In this document: piece after piece, positions 36,563 through 45,274 of the stretch | Layout of the letters: every line of letters starts with the position of its first letter | Numbering within the stretch: position 1 is the stretch's first letter | Source: Algoriphagus aquimarinus | GTDB lineage: Bacteria > Bacteroidota > Bacteroidia > Cytophagales > Cyclobacteriaceae | DNA length: 64,000 nucleotides | Direction of reading: 5' to 3' | Assembly: GCF_007997215.1 (NCBI RefSeq) | Contig: NZ_VORW01000001.1 | Coordinates: 558,001 to 622,000, forward strand | The notes under the pieces: model-generated | The model's input: only the letters and a program-made list of their open reading frames with translations | What the model was told of the DNA's origin: nothing | The model's database searches: none | Position numbers and translations under genes: made by a program

Positions 36563-37789
36563 ATGCAAGAATTACTTAAAAAGTTTGAAAACAAGAAACC
36601 GGAAATTACTTTTGAATGGAGTGACAGCGAAACAGAAGCCGAAGGCTGGGTAGTGATAAATTCCCTCAGAGGTGGAGCCGCTGGGGGTGGCACCCGCATG
36701 AGAAAGGGTCTAGATAAGCGGGAAGTAGAATCCCTAGCCAAAACCATGGAGGTAAAGTTTACCGTCTCAGGTCCTGCCATTGGTGGAGCAAAATCAGGAA
36801 TCAACTTCGATCCAAACGATCCCCGTAAAGATGAAGTGCTACGGCGTTGGTACAAAGCGGTAATGCCTTTATTAAAAAGTTATTATGGAACAGGTGGAGA
36901 TCTTAATGTCGACGAAATCCATGAAGTAATTCCTATCACAGAATCCTATGGTCTTTGGCACCCGCAAGAGGGCGTGGTAAATGGACATTTCCATGCTACA
37001 GAACCTGAAAAAATCAGAAAAATAGGCCAATTAAGACAAGGAGTATCCAAAGTACTTGAAGATCCGCATTTCACTCCAAATGGTCCTAAAAAATATACTG
37101 TAGCAGATATGATTACAGGATTTGGGGTAGCGGAAGCGGTGAGGCAATATTATAAAATCTGGGGCGGCGATATCAAAGGAAAGCGTGCTATTATTCAAGG
37201 ATGGGGAAATGTAGGTGCTGCAGCAGCATGCTTCCTTGCCGTGGAAGGCGTAAAAATAGTGGGCATTATCGACCGAGATGGAGGAGTGATTAATGAGGAA
37301 GGTTATTCTATTGATGAGGTGCGTGAGCTTTTCTTAAATAGAAATGGAAACAAACTAGTTGCAGAAAATCAACTCCCATTTGAAGAAATAAATCAGAAAA
37401 TATGGGATCTAACAAGTGAAATTTTCATCCCAGCTGCCTCTTCGAGACTAATCGCCCAAGATCAAGCAGAGAAAATGGTCAATGCTGGACTGGAAGTAAT
37501 TTCTTGTGGAGCCAATGTGCCGTTTGCAGATCCTGAGATTTTCTTTGGCCCAACAGGTGTTTGGACTGATCAGCGCGTTTCTGTCATTCCTGATTTCATC
37601 GCAAATTGCGGTATGGCTCGTGTATTTGCTTACTTGATGAGCGATAACGCGGAAGTCACCGATATGGCAATATTCACAGATGTCAGTGAGACTATTGAGA
37701 AAGCTCTGAAAAATGTCCATTCCAAGAATCCACAAAAAATTAAACTGGCCGAAACATCCTTTAATATAGCCCTAGCACAACTCGTGTAA
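36563..37789 (+). CDS. Glu/Leu/Phe/Val-family amino-acid dehydrogenase
   Basis: The 408-residue protein has the ELFV dehydrogenase N-domain (with the catalytic-Lys region AIGGAKSGINFDPNDP and GTGGDLNVDEIHEVIP) and a Rossmann C-domain (IIQGWGNVGAAAACFLA). It oxidises an amino acid to a 2-oxo acid and ammonia with NAD(P). Members may prefer glutamate or branched-chain amino acids, and the sequence alone does not decide. It is probably transcribed alone; a long hairpin without T run follows at 37811-37841. Confidence 0.88.
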   Translation: MQELLKKFENKKPEITFEWSDSETEAEGWVVINSLRGGAAGGGTRMRKGLDKREVESLAKTMEVKFTVSGPAIGGAKSGINFDPNDPRKDEVLRRWYKAVMPLLKSYYGTGGDLNVDEIHEVIPITESYGLWHPQEGVVNGHFHATEPEKIRKIGQLRQGVSKVLEDPHFTPNGPKKYTVADMITGFGVAEAVRQYYKIWGGDIKGKRAIIQGWGNVGAAAACFLAVEGVKIVGIIDRDGGVINEEGYSIDEVRELFLNRNGNKLVAENQLPFEEINQKIWDLTSEIFIPAASSRLIAQDQAEKMVNAGLEVISCGANVPFADPEIFFGPTGVWTDQRVSVIPDFIANCGMARVFAYLMSDNAEVTDMAIFTDVSETIEKALKNVHSKNPQKIKLAETSFNIALAQLV

Positions 37790-37810
37790 AACTATTCTTT
37801 GCCAATGAAC

Positions 37811-37841
37811 TGTTGGAGTTAATTTTTGATTAATTCCAACA
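37811..37841 (+). other. Long hairpin after the dehydrogenase gene
   Basis: TGTTGGAGTTAAT (37811-37823) pairs with ATTAATTCCAACA (37829-37841) over 13 bp, one a G-U pair, with a 5-nt loop. No T run follows on either strand. It could end or protect the dehydrogenase mRNA, or belong to the leader of the antiporter gene downstream. Confidence 0.45.
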
Positions 37842-37970
37842 GGATGGCAAGTTTCGATTGTGCTGTATCAGGCAAAAGCTGTAGTTTAGCAGATGCCATT
37901 ATTGAATAGCAGCAATTAAATATTTGCTTAAATTAACCGAAAAGAACACCCAGCATACCCTATCAACCTA

Positions 37971-39497
37971 ATGAAGAATTTTATATTAAGTTTCTCCATA
38001 CTTTTCGGAATATTATTTTTTGGCGCCTTAGAAACTCAATCTGCCTATGCCGAAAATACTGACACAGAGCAAGTCTACCTAGCTCAGGCAGATCATGGGG
38101 ATACTGACCAAACCGTATCTCATGGAGAATCCATTGGTGAAGCAGCAGAAGAAGACCACCATACAGCACCTATTTGGCTGGTTATTCCATTTGTAGCATT
38201 GCTACTTATGATTGCCACAGGACCTTTATTTTATGAGCATTTTTGGCACAAAAACTACCCAAAAATCGCTATTGGATTCGCTTTGATGGTCGTTTTCTAT
38301 TATTTATTTGTTTTAGGAAATGTGCATGCGCCCGTGCATGCTATGGCAGAATACATTCAGTTCATAGCATTACTGGCATCGCTGTATATTGCTTCAGGTG
38401 GAATCCTGATTGAGATAGACAAAAAAGCTACACCCTTTGCAAACGTATCCTTATTGATCATTGGTGCATTGATCTCCAATCTGATCGGAACCACTGGAGC
38501 TTCTATGCTGCTGATCCGCCCATTTATACGGTTGAATAAAGGAAATATTCAAGCCTACCATATCATATTCTTCATCTTCATGGTGAGTAATATTGGTGGC
38601 TCTTTAACTCCGATAGGTGATCCTCCTTTATTTCTAGGTTTCTTGAAAGGCATTCCATTCTTCTGGACGCTAGAGCATAACTGGCCAGCATGGATATTTG
38701 CTCTAATTGCGCTAGCTGTTGCCTTCTACTTTATTGACAAAAAATTTGGCAGGGCAAATGGTAACTCTGAATTAGAAGAGACTACTTATACCAACAAACT
38801 TTCCTTAATAGGAATGAAGAACTTTGGTTGGTTATTTATTATTATTTGCTCGGTGTTCCTAGATCCAAATGTGATAGAGGGTGTGCCGGCCATTGTGTAT
38901 GAAGGCCAAAAATTCTCCTATATCCGAGAAATCATCATGCTGTCTGTCGCCTTTCTGTCTTACCGGTTTGCTGACCAGCGAGCCATCAAAGGGAATGAAT
39001 TCAACTTCGAACCAATACGCGAAGTAGCATTTATCTTCGTAGGAATATTTGGTACTATGATGCCGGCCTTAGAGCTAGTAGGCGCCTTCGCAAAATCACC
39101 TGATGGCGCCGCAATGATCACTCACAACACGCTTTATTGGGGCACCGGACTTCTTTCAGGATTCTTAGATAATGCACCTACCTACCTAAACTTCCTTGCC
39201 GCAGCTATGGCATCCAAAGGTGCTTCTATTGGTAACATCGAAGAGGTTCGTCAGTTTGCTGCCGATGGGTATCATGACTCTGCATTTGAATTGATGGCCA
39301 TCGCCATCGCCTCAGTATTCTTCGGAGCGATGACTTACATAGGAAATGGACCGAACTTCATGGTGAAGTCAATAGCTGAGCAAAATGGCATCAAAATGCC
39401 TTCTTTCTTTGGCTACATCATCCGATTCTCATTGCCGATCCTATTACCAATATTAATCCTAGTATGGCTGGTTTTCTTTGCTTTCGTAGAGGTCTAA
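37971..39497 (+). CDS. nhaD: NhaD-type sodium/proton antiporter
   Basis: The 508-residue protein has a cleavable-type N-terminal hydrophobic segment followed by a His/Glu/Asp-rich tail (about 30-65), then about twelve helices of the ion-transporter superfamily. Motifs SNLIGTTGASMLLIRPF and SNIGGSLTPIGDPPLFLGF mark the NhaD/ArsB-type fold. It exchanges Na+ or Li+ for protons across the inner membrane. The long acidic, histidine-rich extracytoplasmic segment is less usual and could bind metal or sense ions. Its stop overlaps tag by 4 bp in the convergent direction. Confidence 0.87.
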   Translation: MKNFILSFSILFGILFFGALETQSAYAENTDTEQVYLAQADHGDTDQTVSHGESIGEAAEEDHHTAPIWLVIPFVALLLMIATGPLFYEHFWHKNYPKIAIGFALMVVFYYLFVLGNVHAPVHAMAEYIQFIALLASLYIASGGILIEIDKKATPFANVSLLIIGALISNLIGTTGASMLLIRPFIRLNKGNIQAYHIIFFIFMVSNIGGSLTPIGDPPLFLGFLKGIPFFWTLEHNWPAWIFALIALAVAFYFIDKKFGRANGNSELEETTYTNKLSLIGMKNFGWLFIIICSVFLDPNVIEGVPAIVYEGQKFSYIREIIMLSVAFLSYRFADQRAIKGNEFNFEPIREVAFIFVGIFGTMMPALELVGAFAKSPDGAAMITHNTLYWGTGLLSGFLDNAPTYLNFLAAAMASKGASIGNIEEVRQFAADGYHDSAFELMAIAIASVFFGAMTYIGNGPNFMVKSIAEQNGIKMPSFFGYIIRFSLPILLPILILVWLVFFAFVEV

Positions 39498-40081
39498 ACC
39501 TCAGCAAATCGGAAACAAGATTCCAAATGGTCATTGTATAATCCTGTAGCCTGCATGTGTGCATACACGGTGGTACTCCCTAGAAATTTGAATCCACGCT
39601 TCTTCAGGTCTTTTGCAAGTAAATCAGATTCTTTGGTGGTGGCTTGAGCCTCGCTCATGGATGATAGGCGATTTTGAATTGGCTTTCCTCCAACAAATCC
39701 CCAGATGTAGTTAGAAAAAGAGCCAAACTCCTGCTGTACTTCCATAAAGCATTTAGCATTATTGATCGCAGCACGAATTTTAAGCACATTTCTAATTATA
39801 CTCGGATCTTGGAGTAACTCCTGCACATAGCTTTCTGGAAATTCAGCCACAACTTTATAATCAAAGTCCGCAAAAGCTTTGCGATAGCCTTCTCTTTTCT
39901 TCAAAATCGTAGCCCAACTCAGGCCAGCCTGAGCTGATTCCAGAATCAAAAATTCGAAGTGAACACGATCATCCCAAACCGGCACTCCCCATTCAGTATC
40001 GTGGTAAGTGACATAATCTTCGAAACCTAGACACCATGGACAGCGTGGCTTTTGATCAGAAACGAGAAAGGTGTTTTTCAT
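39494..40081 (-). CDS. tag: DNA-3-methyladenine glycosylase I
   Basis: The 195-residue protein matches Tag: RCPWCLGFEDYVTYHDTEWG, LILESAQAGLSWATILKKRE with the catalytic Glu region, and HMQATGLYNDH near the C-terminus. Cys and His residues near both ends fit the structural zinc site of the family. It excises alkylated 3-methyladenine from DNA. Stands alone, convergent with nhaD (4-bp stop overlap) and divergent from alr. Confidence 0.95.
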   Translation of the reverse strand: MKNTFLVSDQKPRCPWCLGFEDYVTYHDTEWGVPVWDDRVHFEFLILESAQAGLSWATILKKREGYRKAFADFDYKVVAEFPESYVQELLQDPSIIRNVLKIRAAINNAKCFMEVQQEFGSFSNYIWGFVGGKPIQNRLSSMSEAQATTKESDLLAKDLKKRGFKFLGSTTVYAHMQATGLYNDHLESCFRFAEV

Positions 40082-40168
40082 AAAAATAGAATTAAAGAAT
40101 AAAATTAATCAAGAATTGGGATAAGGAGGCAGAGAGCATTACTTTCTCGACTCAATTAGAATTCAAAT

Positions 40169-41323
40169 ATGATTGCCACCTCTACCCTTGAAATCAGCGC
40201 TAAGGCTTATCGACAAAATATACGCTACATCCGCTCAGAAATAGGCCCAAAGCCTACAATATCTGCAGTAGTGAAAGGTAACGCTTACGGTCATGGGATT
40301 TCACAAATGGTAGAAATAGCCGAAAAAGCCGGAATCAGACATTTCAGTGCTTTCAGCTCTGATGAAGCTTGGGAAGTATGGGCAAAATCTAAGAAAGGAT
40401 CTGAGATCATGATTTTAGGCATGCTCCATTTTGAAGAACTGGAAGAATTAATCCGAAAAGGAATCAGCTTCTATGTTTTTGATTTTGAAAGACTCGAAAA
40501 AGCTATTTCGATTTCTAAGGAAATAAATATTCCTGCCAAAGTCCATGTCGAGGTGGAGACTGGATTTCACAGAACTGGATTTGATTGGATTCAACGTGAG
40601 AAGCTCGCTGAAATGCTCATAGAAAATTCTAACTATATTTCTATTGAAGGCCTTTGCACGCACTATGCAGGCGCAGAGTCTGTTAGTAATTTCGTTAGAG
40701 TAAAAAATCAAATTGCCAGATACCACGAATTCAAAGACTTTTTCAACAATCAAGGCATATCGTTCAAAACGTATCACACTGCCTGCTCTGCAGCTACGCT
40801 TATTTTCCCCGAAACTATCATGGATATGGTAAGAATAGGAATAGCAGGCTATGGCTTTTGGCCTACAAAGGAGACTTTTTTCGCCAAGCTTAATTCTCTT
40901 CCAAAGGGCAATAAAAACCCACTAAGGCGTTTGATTACCTGGAAAAGCACCGTTATGAGTCTGAAGGCTGTGAAAACCGGAGAGTTTGTAGGCTACGGAA
41001 ATAGCTACATGGCCTTGGAAAATATCCGTCTTGCGATAGTTCCAGTAGGCTATGGACACGGATACAGTAGATTATTGAGTAATCAAGGTATGGTTCTTAT
41101 TAAGGGAAATTATTGTCAGGTAGTAGGAACAGTTACCATGAATGCCATCGCCGTGAATGTGAGTAAGATCAAAGATCTTAAAATCGGTGATGAGGTAATT
41201 CTCATAGGAAAGCAGGGTGGAAAAGAAATCACAGTAGCCTCTTTTTCCGAATCCACTCAAATGGTGAATTATGAAATGCTGACTCGGCTTCCGAAAGACA
41301 TTCCAAGGAAAATCATTCCTTAA
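40169..41323 (+). CDS. alr: Alanine racemase
   Basis: The 384-residue protein has the alr fold: PLP lysine in SAVVKGNAYGHG (Lys36), the motif HVEVETGFHRTGFDW, LCTHYAGAE, and the C-terminal domain with VGYGNSYMA (Tyr) and VGTVTMNAIAVNVS. It interconverts L- and D-alanine for peptidoglycan. It is not fused to MurF, as it is in some Bacteroidetes. Its TAA overlaps the purU stop by 4 bp. Confidence 0.94.
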   Translation: MIATSTLEISAKAYRQNIRYIRSEIGPKPTISAVVKGNAYGHGISQMVEIAEKAGIRHFSAFSSDEAWEVWAKSKKGSEIMILGMLHFEELEELIRKGISFYVFDFERLEKAISISKEINIPAKVHVEVETGFHRTGFDWIQREKLAEMLIENSNYISIEGLCTHYAGAESVSNFVRVKNQIARYHEFKDFFNNQGISFKTYHTACSAATLIFPETIMDMVRIGIAGYGFWPTKETFFAKLNSLPKGNKNPLRRLITWKSTVMSLKAVKTGEFVGYGNSYMALENIRLAIVPVGYGHGYSRLLSNQGMVLIKGNYCQVVGTVTMNAIAVNVSKIKDLKIGDEVILIGKQGGKEITVASFSESTQMVNYEMLTRLPKDIPRKIIP

Positions 41324-42174
41324 TAGAAAATCACCGTCTTGTTTTTGATCGGCATCACCTTGCGGTCTACGTGATATTTGATGGCTTTGGAAAGCACTAC
41401 TTTTTCCACATCTTGCCCAATTTGGACTAATTCTGAAACGGTATTGTGATGCCTCACCCGCGCTACTTCCTGCTCGATGATTGGTCCTGCATCCAATTCT
41501 TCGGTGACGTAATGAGCAGTCGCGCCTATGATTTTCACACCTCTTTCGTAAGCGGCATGGTAAGGTCTAGCTCCTACAAAAGCCGGTAAAAATGAGTGGT
41601 GGATATTAATGATGCGGTTCGGGAAATGCTGTATAAACTCGGCAGATAAAATCTGCATGTAGCGCCCTAACACAACAAAATCAATTTGATTTGCTTTCAT
41701 CAACTCCAGTTGATTAGCCTCAGCTGAGGCTTTAGTCTCCGCTGTGATGGGAATGTAATGAAAAGGAATCCCAAATGCCTCCACAATTTCCTTCAGACTC
41801 TGATGATTGGAGACCACAACAGGAATATCAACATCTAGCTGTCCCGCATGATGTCTTCCCAAAATATCAAACAAACAATGGGAAAGCTTGCTGACGAAAA
41901 TCGCCATTCTAGGTTTGGGGAAATTGAAATGAAGCTTAAAATCCATCTTGAATCGCTCTCCAACTTCTTCCCTAAAGCGGGCAGCAATTTCATCTTTCTC
42001 CAAAGAAAAAGAATCCAACTCCCAAGCCGCTCTCATGAAAAACATACCCATTTCCTCATCTACGTGCTGATCCACTTCCAGAATGTTGCCTTCATATGCA
42101 TAAAGAAATCTGGAAACTTCGGCTACTATCCCCTTTTGATCGGGGCACTGAATGATGAGTATGGCTTTTTTCAT
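41320..42174 (-). CDS. purU: Formyltetrahydrofolate deformylase
   Basis: The 284-residue protein has an N-terminal ACT domain (about 1-80, ILIIQCPDQKGIVAEVSRFL) and a formyl-transferase-fold catalytic domain with VVLGRYMQILS, the INIHHSFLPAFVGARPYHAA motif (Asn-His) and TEELDAGPIIEQ (Asp). It hydrolyses 10-formyl-tetrahydrofolate to formate and balances one-carbon units for purine synthesis. Length and domain order are normal. The stop overlaps alr by 4 bp. Confidence 0.95.
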   Translation of the reverse strand: MKKAILIIQCPDQKGIVAEVSRFLYAYEGNILEVDQHVDEEMGMFFMRAAWELDSFSLEKDEIAARFREEVGERFKMDFKLHFNFPKPRMAIFVSKLSHCLFDILGRHHAGQLDVDIPVVVSNHQSLKEIVEAFGIPFHYIPITAETKASAEANQLELMKANQIDFVVLGRYMQILSAEFIQHFPNRIINIHHSFLPAFVGARPYHAAYERGVKIIGATAHYVTEELDAGPIIEQEVARVRHHNTVSELVQIGQDVEKVVLSKAIKYHVDRKVMPIKNKTVIFY

Positions 42175-42288
42175 TTTTCAATAATTTGGTTACCGATAAA
42201 AGATTAAAGTGGCTTTATTTTTAGGAACGATTTGTGTAAAATGTGTTTTAGTGCATTTTTACATCGTGTAATATTTTATGTTTATTCT

Positions 42289-42705
42289 TTATTCCGTCAA
42301 ATTGAATCTAATTGGTATTACCATTTGAGTTGGTACAATTTCGTTGTTACAGGAACCTGGTATCCAGTTAGGCATCGCGTTAACCAAATCCAATGCTGCT
42401 TTATCTGCCTTTTTCGTAATTCCTTTAAATATTTTTTTATTCGATAATTGGCCATCCGGTTCGACTATAAACGAAATAAAAACGGAACCTTCTATGCACT
42501 CTTTTTCTGGGTACATAAGATTTCCTTTTATATAGGTCACCATAGATTCTTTACCATCAGGAAAAGTCGGCATTTTGTCAACAATGATATAAATACTCCT
42601 TTTAAGTGTCGAATCAAACTTGGATTCACATTTGTCAGAATTCTGTGCAACCGATACAGAAAATGCACTTAAAATCAAGAGTGATAATATTAATATTTGT
42701 TTCAT
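42289..42705 (-). CDS. Secreted TonB C-terminal-domain protein
   Basis: From the ATG at 42705 (an upstream TTG at 42714 is less likely) the protein has 138 residues. A signal peptide (about 1-20, ending SVSVAQ) is followed by one TonB_C domain with GSVFISFIVEPDGQLSNKKI and AALDLVNAMPNWIPG. Unlike a true TonB it has no N-terminal membrane anchor or proline-rich stretch, so it should be free in the periplasm. Such small TonB_C proteins are common in Bacteroidetes and their role is uncertain. It stands alone between purU and aroE. Confidence 0.75.
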   Translation of the reverse strand: MKQILILSLLILSAFSVSVAQNSDKCESKFDSTLKRSIYIIVDKMPTFPDGKESMVTYIKGNLMYPEKECIEGSVFISFIVEPDGQLSNKKIFKGITKKADKAALDLVNAMPNWIPGSCNNEIVPTQMVIPIRFNLTE

Positions 42706-42740
42706 TTTCAGCAATTGACATACAACACATGTATTGACCT

Positions 42741-42759
42741 GACTTCGGTCTTCCAGCTC
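42741..42759 (-). repeat. Purine-rich GAAGAC microrepeat just after the aroE stop
   Basis: On the minus strand GAGCTGGAAGACCGAAGTC follows the aroE stop codon directly. Its core AGCTGGAAGAC is the same as after the rpiB stop (20891-20919). Confidence 0.5.
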
Positions 42760-43497
42760 TTAAGAATTCCAGATCTCCCACGAAGCCTCAGCCTGTAGAA
42801 TTAGCATTTCGTGGCCATTTTTCGCTTTGCCTCCAGCATCCAAACAAGCTTTCATCAGCGTAGTCACCGGAGGATTATAGACCAAATCATATACAAAATG
42901 AACAGAAGTAAACTGCTCCAAAGGAATAGCAGGCATACCTTCCTCATTTGGGAAAGTGCCAAGTGGAGTAGTATTGATAATCAAGTGATGATTCTTCATG
43001 ATCTCAGGGTCTGAAGCCAGATCATCGTAAGTTATTTGATCCTCATCTTCTGAGCGGGATACATTCAGAAAATCAATATCCAAATCTATCAATGCCTGTT
43101 TGATTGCTTTCGAAGCTCCGCCTGTTCCCAAAATCAAGGCCTTGAGTTTAACTCCACCAAGCCAAGGAGAAAGCGAATTTTTAAACCCAATGTAATCTGT
43201 ATTGTAACCTGTGCGAATTCCATCCTGGATATGAATGCAGTTTACTGCGCCGATTTCTTCGCAAGCCTCTTCTAGATCATCCATCAGCGCTATCACATCT
43301 TCCTTGTATGGTATGGTGACATTGATTCCTTCTATATCTGGATCATCACTAAGAATCTCCTCCAGGTCAAATGCATTAGGGATATCAAACAATTCATAGG
43401 AACAGCCCTCTATTCCTTCCTTTTCAAACTTCTCTTCGAAATATTTCTTAGAAAATGAATGTGTAAGTGGATGTCCAATCAGTCCAAATTTCCTCAT
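42760..43497 (-). CDS. aroE: Shikimate dehydrogenase
   Basis: The 245-residue protein has the AroE layout: N-terminal substrate domain with GLIGHPLTHSFSKKYFEEKF and NVTIPYKEDV (Lys), then the NADP domain with LGTGGASKAIKQAL and NTTPLGTFP. It reduces 3-dehydroshikimate in aromatic amino-acid synthesis. Its ATG overlaps the stop of the DUF368 gene by 4 bp (ATGA), so it is translated from the same message. Somewhat short but all blocks are present. Confidence 0.94.
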   Translation of the reverse strand: MRKFGLIGHPLTHSFSKKYFEEKFEKEGIEGCSYELFDIPNAFDLEEILSDDPDIEGINVTIPYKEDVIALMDDLEEACEEIGAVNCIHIQDGIRTGYNTDYIGFKNSLSPWLGGVKLKALILGTGGASKAIKQALIDLDIDFLNVSRSEDEDQITYDDLASDPEIMKNHHLIINTTPLGTFPNEEGMPAIPLEQFTSVHFVYDLVYNPPVTTLMKACLDAGGKAKNGHEMLILQAEASWEIWNS

Positions 43498-44429
43498 GAT
43501 TTCTTTAAGTATGCCGCTAGGCGATCAATCCCAAATACCAAAATAATTCCAAACAAAAATGCGACAACAGCCACCATTAATTTTGGCTCAAAACCTGTCT
43601 GCTCTAAATATTCACCGGGAAATAAATTCTTCGTCAGAAATGGCTTCTCTTCTCCACTAGATGAAGTACGGTAAGCTGTGACGAGTTTCCAAGGCCAAAG
43701 TTTATTGATTGATCCAAGCATAAAGCCCGAAAGTATACCAATGGTAATAGCATAAAAGCGCTTTAACAACCAGGAAATAACCCGGCTGAAAGATAGAAGT
43801 CCGACAATGCATCCTAAAGCAAAAATACCCAACGTAGCAAAATCACGCTCCGAAACAGCGTTTATAACAGGCTCGTATTTTCCCAAAATCAGCAAAATAA
43901 AACTCCCGCTAATTCCAGGTAGAATCATCGCGCAAATAGCAATAGCACCAGCTACAAAAGTAAACCAAAGTGCATCTGGGCTACTTGTAGGTGGTAACTC
44001 CGTGATGAAATATGCTGAAACTGTACCGATGATCAGAGCGATAATTACTCCCAAATTCCATTCTTTAATATCCTTCAGAATAAGAAAAGCGCTAATCAAG
44101 ATCAATCCGCAGAAAAATGACCAAAGTGGAATGGGATGCTCAGCCATCAAATAGGTGATCAGCTTCGAAAGCGAGAAAATACTCGTCATTATCCCGAGAA
44201 ATAGACTAAGTAGAAAAGCTCCATTCACAGCTGTAAAGAATGCTTTGAACTCAAACTTGAGCAACAACTTCAGACTATCCCCATTGAAGGAATTAATACT
44301 ACGAAGCAACTCCTCGTAGATCCCAGTAATCAGGGCAATCGAACCACCAGATACTCCTGGTACAATGTCTGCCGCTCCCATACCCATACCTTTTAGGTAG
44401 GTGAGCACATATTTTCTGATAAAATCCAT
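43494..44429 (-). CDS. DUF368 family membrane protein
   Basis: From the ATG at 44429 the protein has 311 residues; the longer frame starts with TTG inside the terminator of the gene before it and is unlikely. It has about nine membrane helices and the DUF368 start KGMGMGAADIVPGVSGGSIA, repeated in part at IAICAMILPGISGSFILLILGKYE. DUF368 proteins of the PopT/polyprenyl-phosphate transporter group are linked to undecaprenyl phosphate recycling in other bacteria; whether that holds here is inference. It is coupled to aroE by a 4-bp overlap. Confidence 0.88.
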   Translation of the reverse strand: MDFIRKYVLTYLKGMGMGAADIVPGVSGGSIALITGIYEELLRSINSFNGDSLKLLLKFEFKAFFTAVNGAFLLSLFLGIMTSIFSLSKLITYLMAEHPIPLWSFFCGLILISAFLILKDIKEWNLGVIIALIIGTVSAYFITELPPTSSPDALWFTFVAGAIAICAMILPGISGSFILLILGKYEPVINAVSERDFATLGIFALGCIVGLLSFSRVISWLLKRFYAITIGILSGFMLGSINKLWPWKLVTAYRTSSSGEEKPFLTKNLFPGEYLEQTGFEPKLMVAVVAFLFGIILVFGIDRLAAYLKKS

Positions 44430-44435
44430 GGTCAA

Positions 44436-44468
44436 AAATAAAGGCTGATCGGAATATTCCAATCAGCC
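44436..44468 (-). terminator. Rho-independent terminator of the comA-like gene
   Basis: GGCTGAT (44443-44449) pairs with ATCAGCC (44462-44468); the enclosed GGAATATTCC is self-complementary and extends the stem. On the minus strand the hairpin is followed by TTTATTTTT. It lies 20 bp downstream of the comA-like stop and 7 bp upstream of the DUF368 start. Confidence 0.75.
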
Positions 44469-44487
44469 TGTAATGAGTTGAGTTGTA

Positions 44488-45258
44488 TTACAATTTGATT
44501 TCTCCCAAGAAGTGATCAAACGTATCTCCTCTCAATCCCAATCGAATTGTTTCCAGAGGAATGATTTCGGAAGGACTGATATTTCCAAGGTTCACATTTG
44601 CGCCAATCAGCTTGATAAACCAAACCTGTTGAGATTTGATTGGAGCTTCCCAGATAATTCTTTCTTCAGGGATCTGAGTCAGAATTTCTTCCACTAGACC
44701 TTGCCTTACTTCTCCTGAATCTCTAAAAAGACCAACGTTACCGCCTTCTCTAGCTTCTCCGATTACTTTCCAAGCACCCGCGTCCAATTCTTTCTGCATC
44801 TGCTCGATCCACTTATATGGAGGGATAATTTTTGCAGCATCCTTGGATCCAACTTCAGAAAGCACGGTAACTTGCTTGGCTAGCGTAGTGATGTATTCAC
44901 ACTTCCTGTCGTGATTTAGAGAAATAGATCCATCTGATACCTCAGCGAAAGTAAGATCATATTTATCCAATACTTTTCTGTAATCGTCAAATTGACCTCT
45001 TACGATAAATGCTTCGAAAAGTGTCCCTCCTAGGTAAACTGGAATTCCAGCTTCCTTGTAGATGGCTAGCTTTTCTGTAAGGTTTTTGGTCACATAAGAA
45101 GTGGCCCAACCAAGCTTCACGATATCTACAAAATCGGAACAACTTTCAACAAAATCTTCGGTGGCTCTTAGGCTTAGGCCTTTGTCCATGGCCATGGTAA
45201 ATCCTTTGGTTCGTGGCTTCTCAGTCCGAACGGGGATATTATTCAGCTCATAATTCAT
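44488..45258 (-). CDS. Phosphosulfolactate synthase-like protein (ComA family)
   Basis: From the ATG at 45258 the protein has 256 residues; an earlier TTG at 45309 would overlap the TPR gene. It has the PF02679 ComA TIM-barrel signatures: IVKLGWATSYV, GIPVYLGGTLFEAF, EVSDGSISLNH, EVGSKDAAKIIPPYKWIEQM and KVIGEAREGGNVGLF. In archaea ComA adds sulfite to phosphoenolpyruvate to start coenzyme M synthesis. Bacteria of this group do not make coenzyme M, so the product (sulfolactate) probably feeds another pathway. It is 16 bp after the TPR gene and has its own terminator. Confidence 0.85.
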   Translation of the reverse strand: MNYELNNIPVRTEKPRTKGFTMAMDKGLSLRATEDFVESCSDFVDIVKLGWATSYVTKNLTEKLAIYKEAGIPVYLGGTLFEAFIVRGQFDDYRKVLDKYDLTFAEVSDGSISLNHDRKCEYITTLAKQVTVLSEVGSKDAAKIIPPYKWIEQMQKELDAGAWKVIGEAREGGNVGLFRDSGEVRQGLVEEILTQIPEERIIWEAPIKSQQVWFIKLIGANVNLGNISPSEIIPLETIRLGLRGDTFDHFLGEIKL

Positions 45259-45274
45259 TAGCGAGGTTTTAATG

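Noticed and set aside
42706..42714. TTG start of the TonB_C protein
   Set aside because: The ATG three codons later gives a normal signal peptide, so the TTG was not used.
44430..44462. Longer N-terminus of the DUF368 protein from a TTG at 44462
   Set aside because: The added codons lie inside the terminator hairpin of the preceding gene, and the ATG at 44429 matches the family start.
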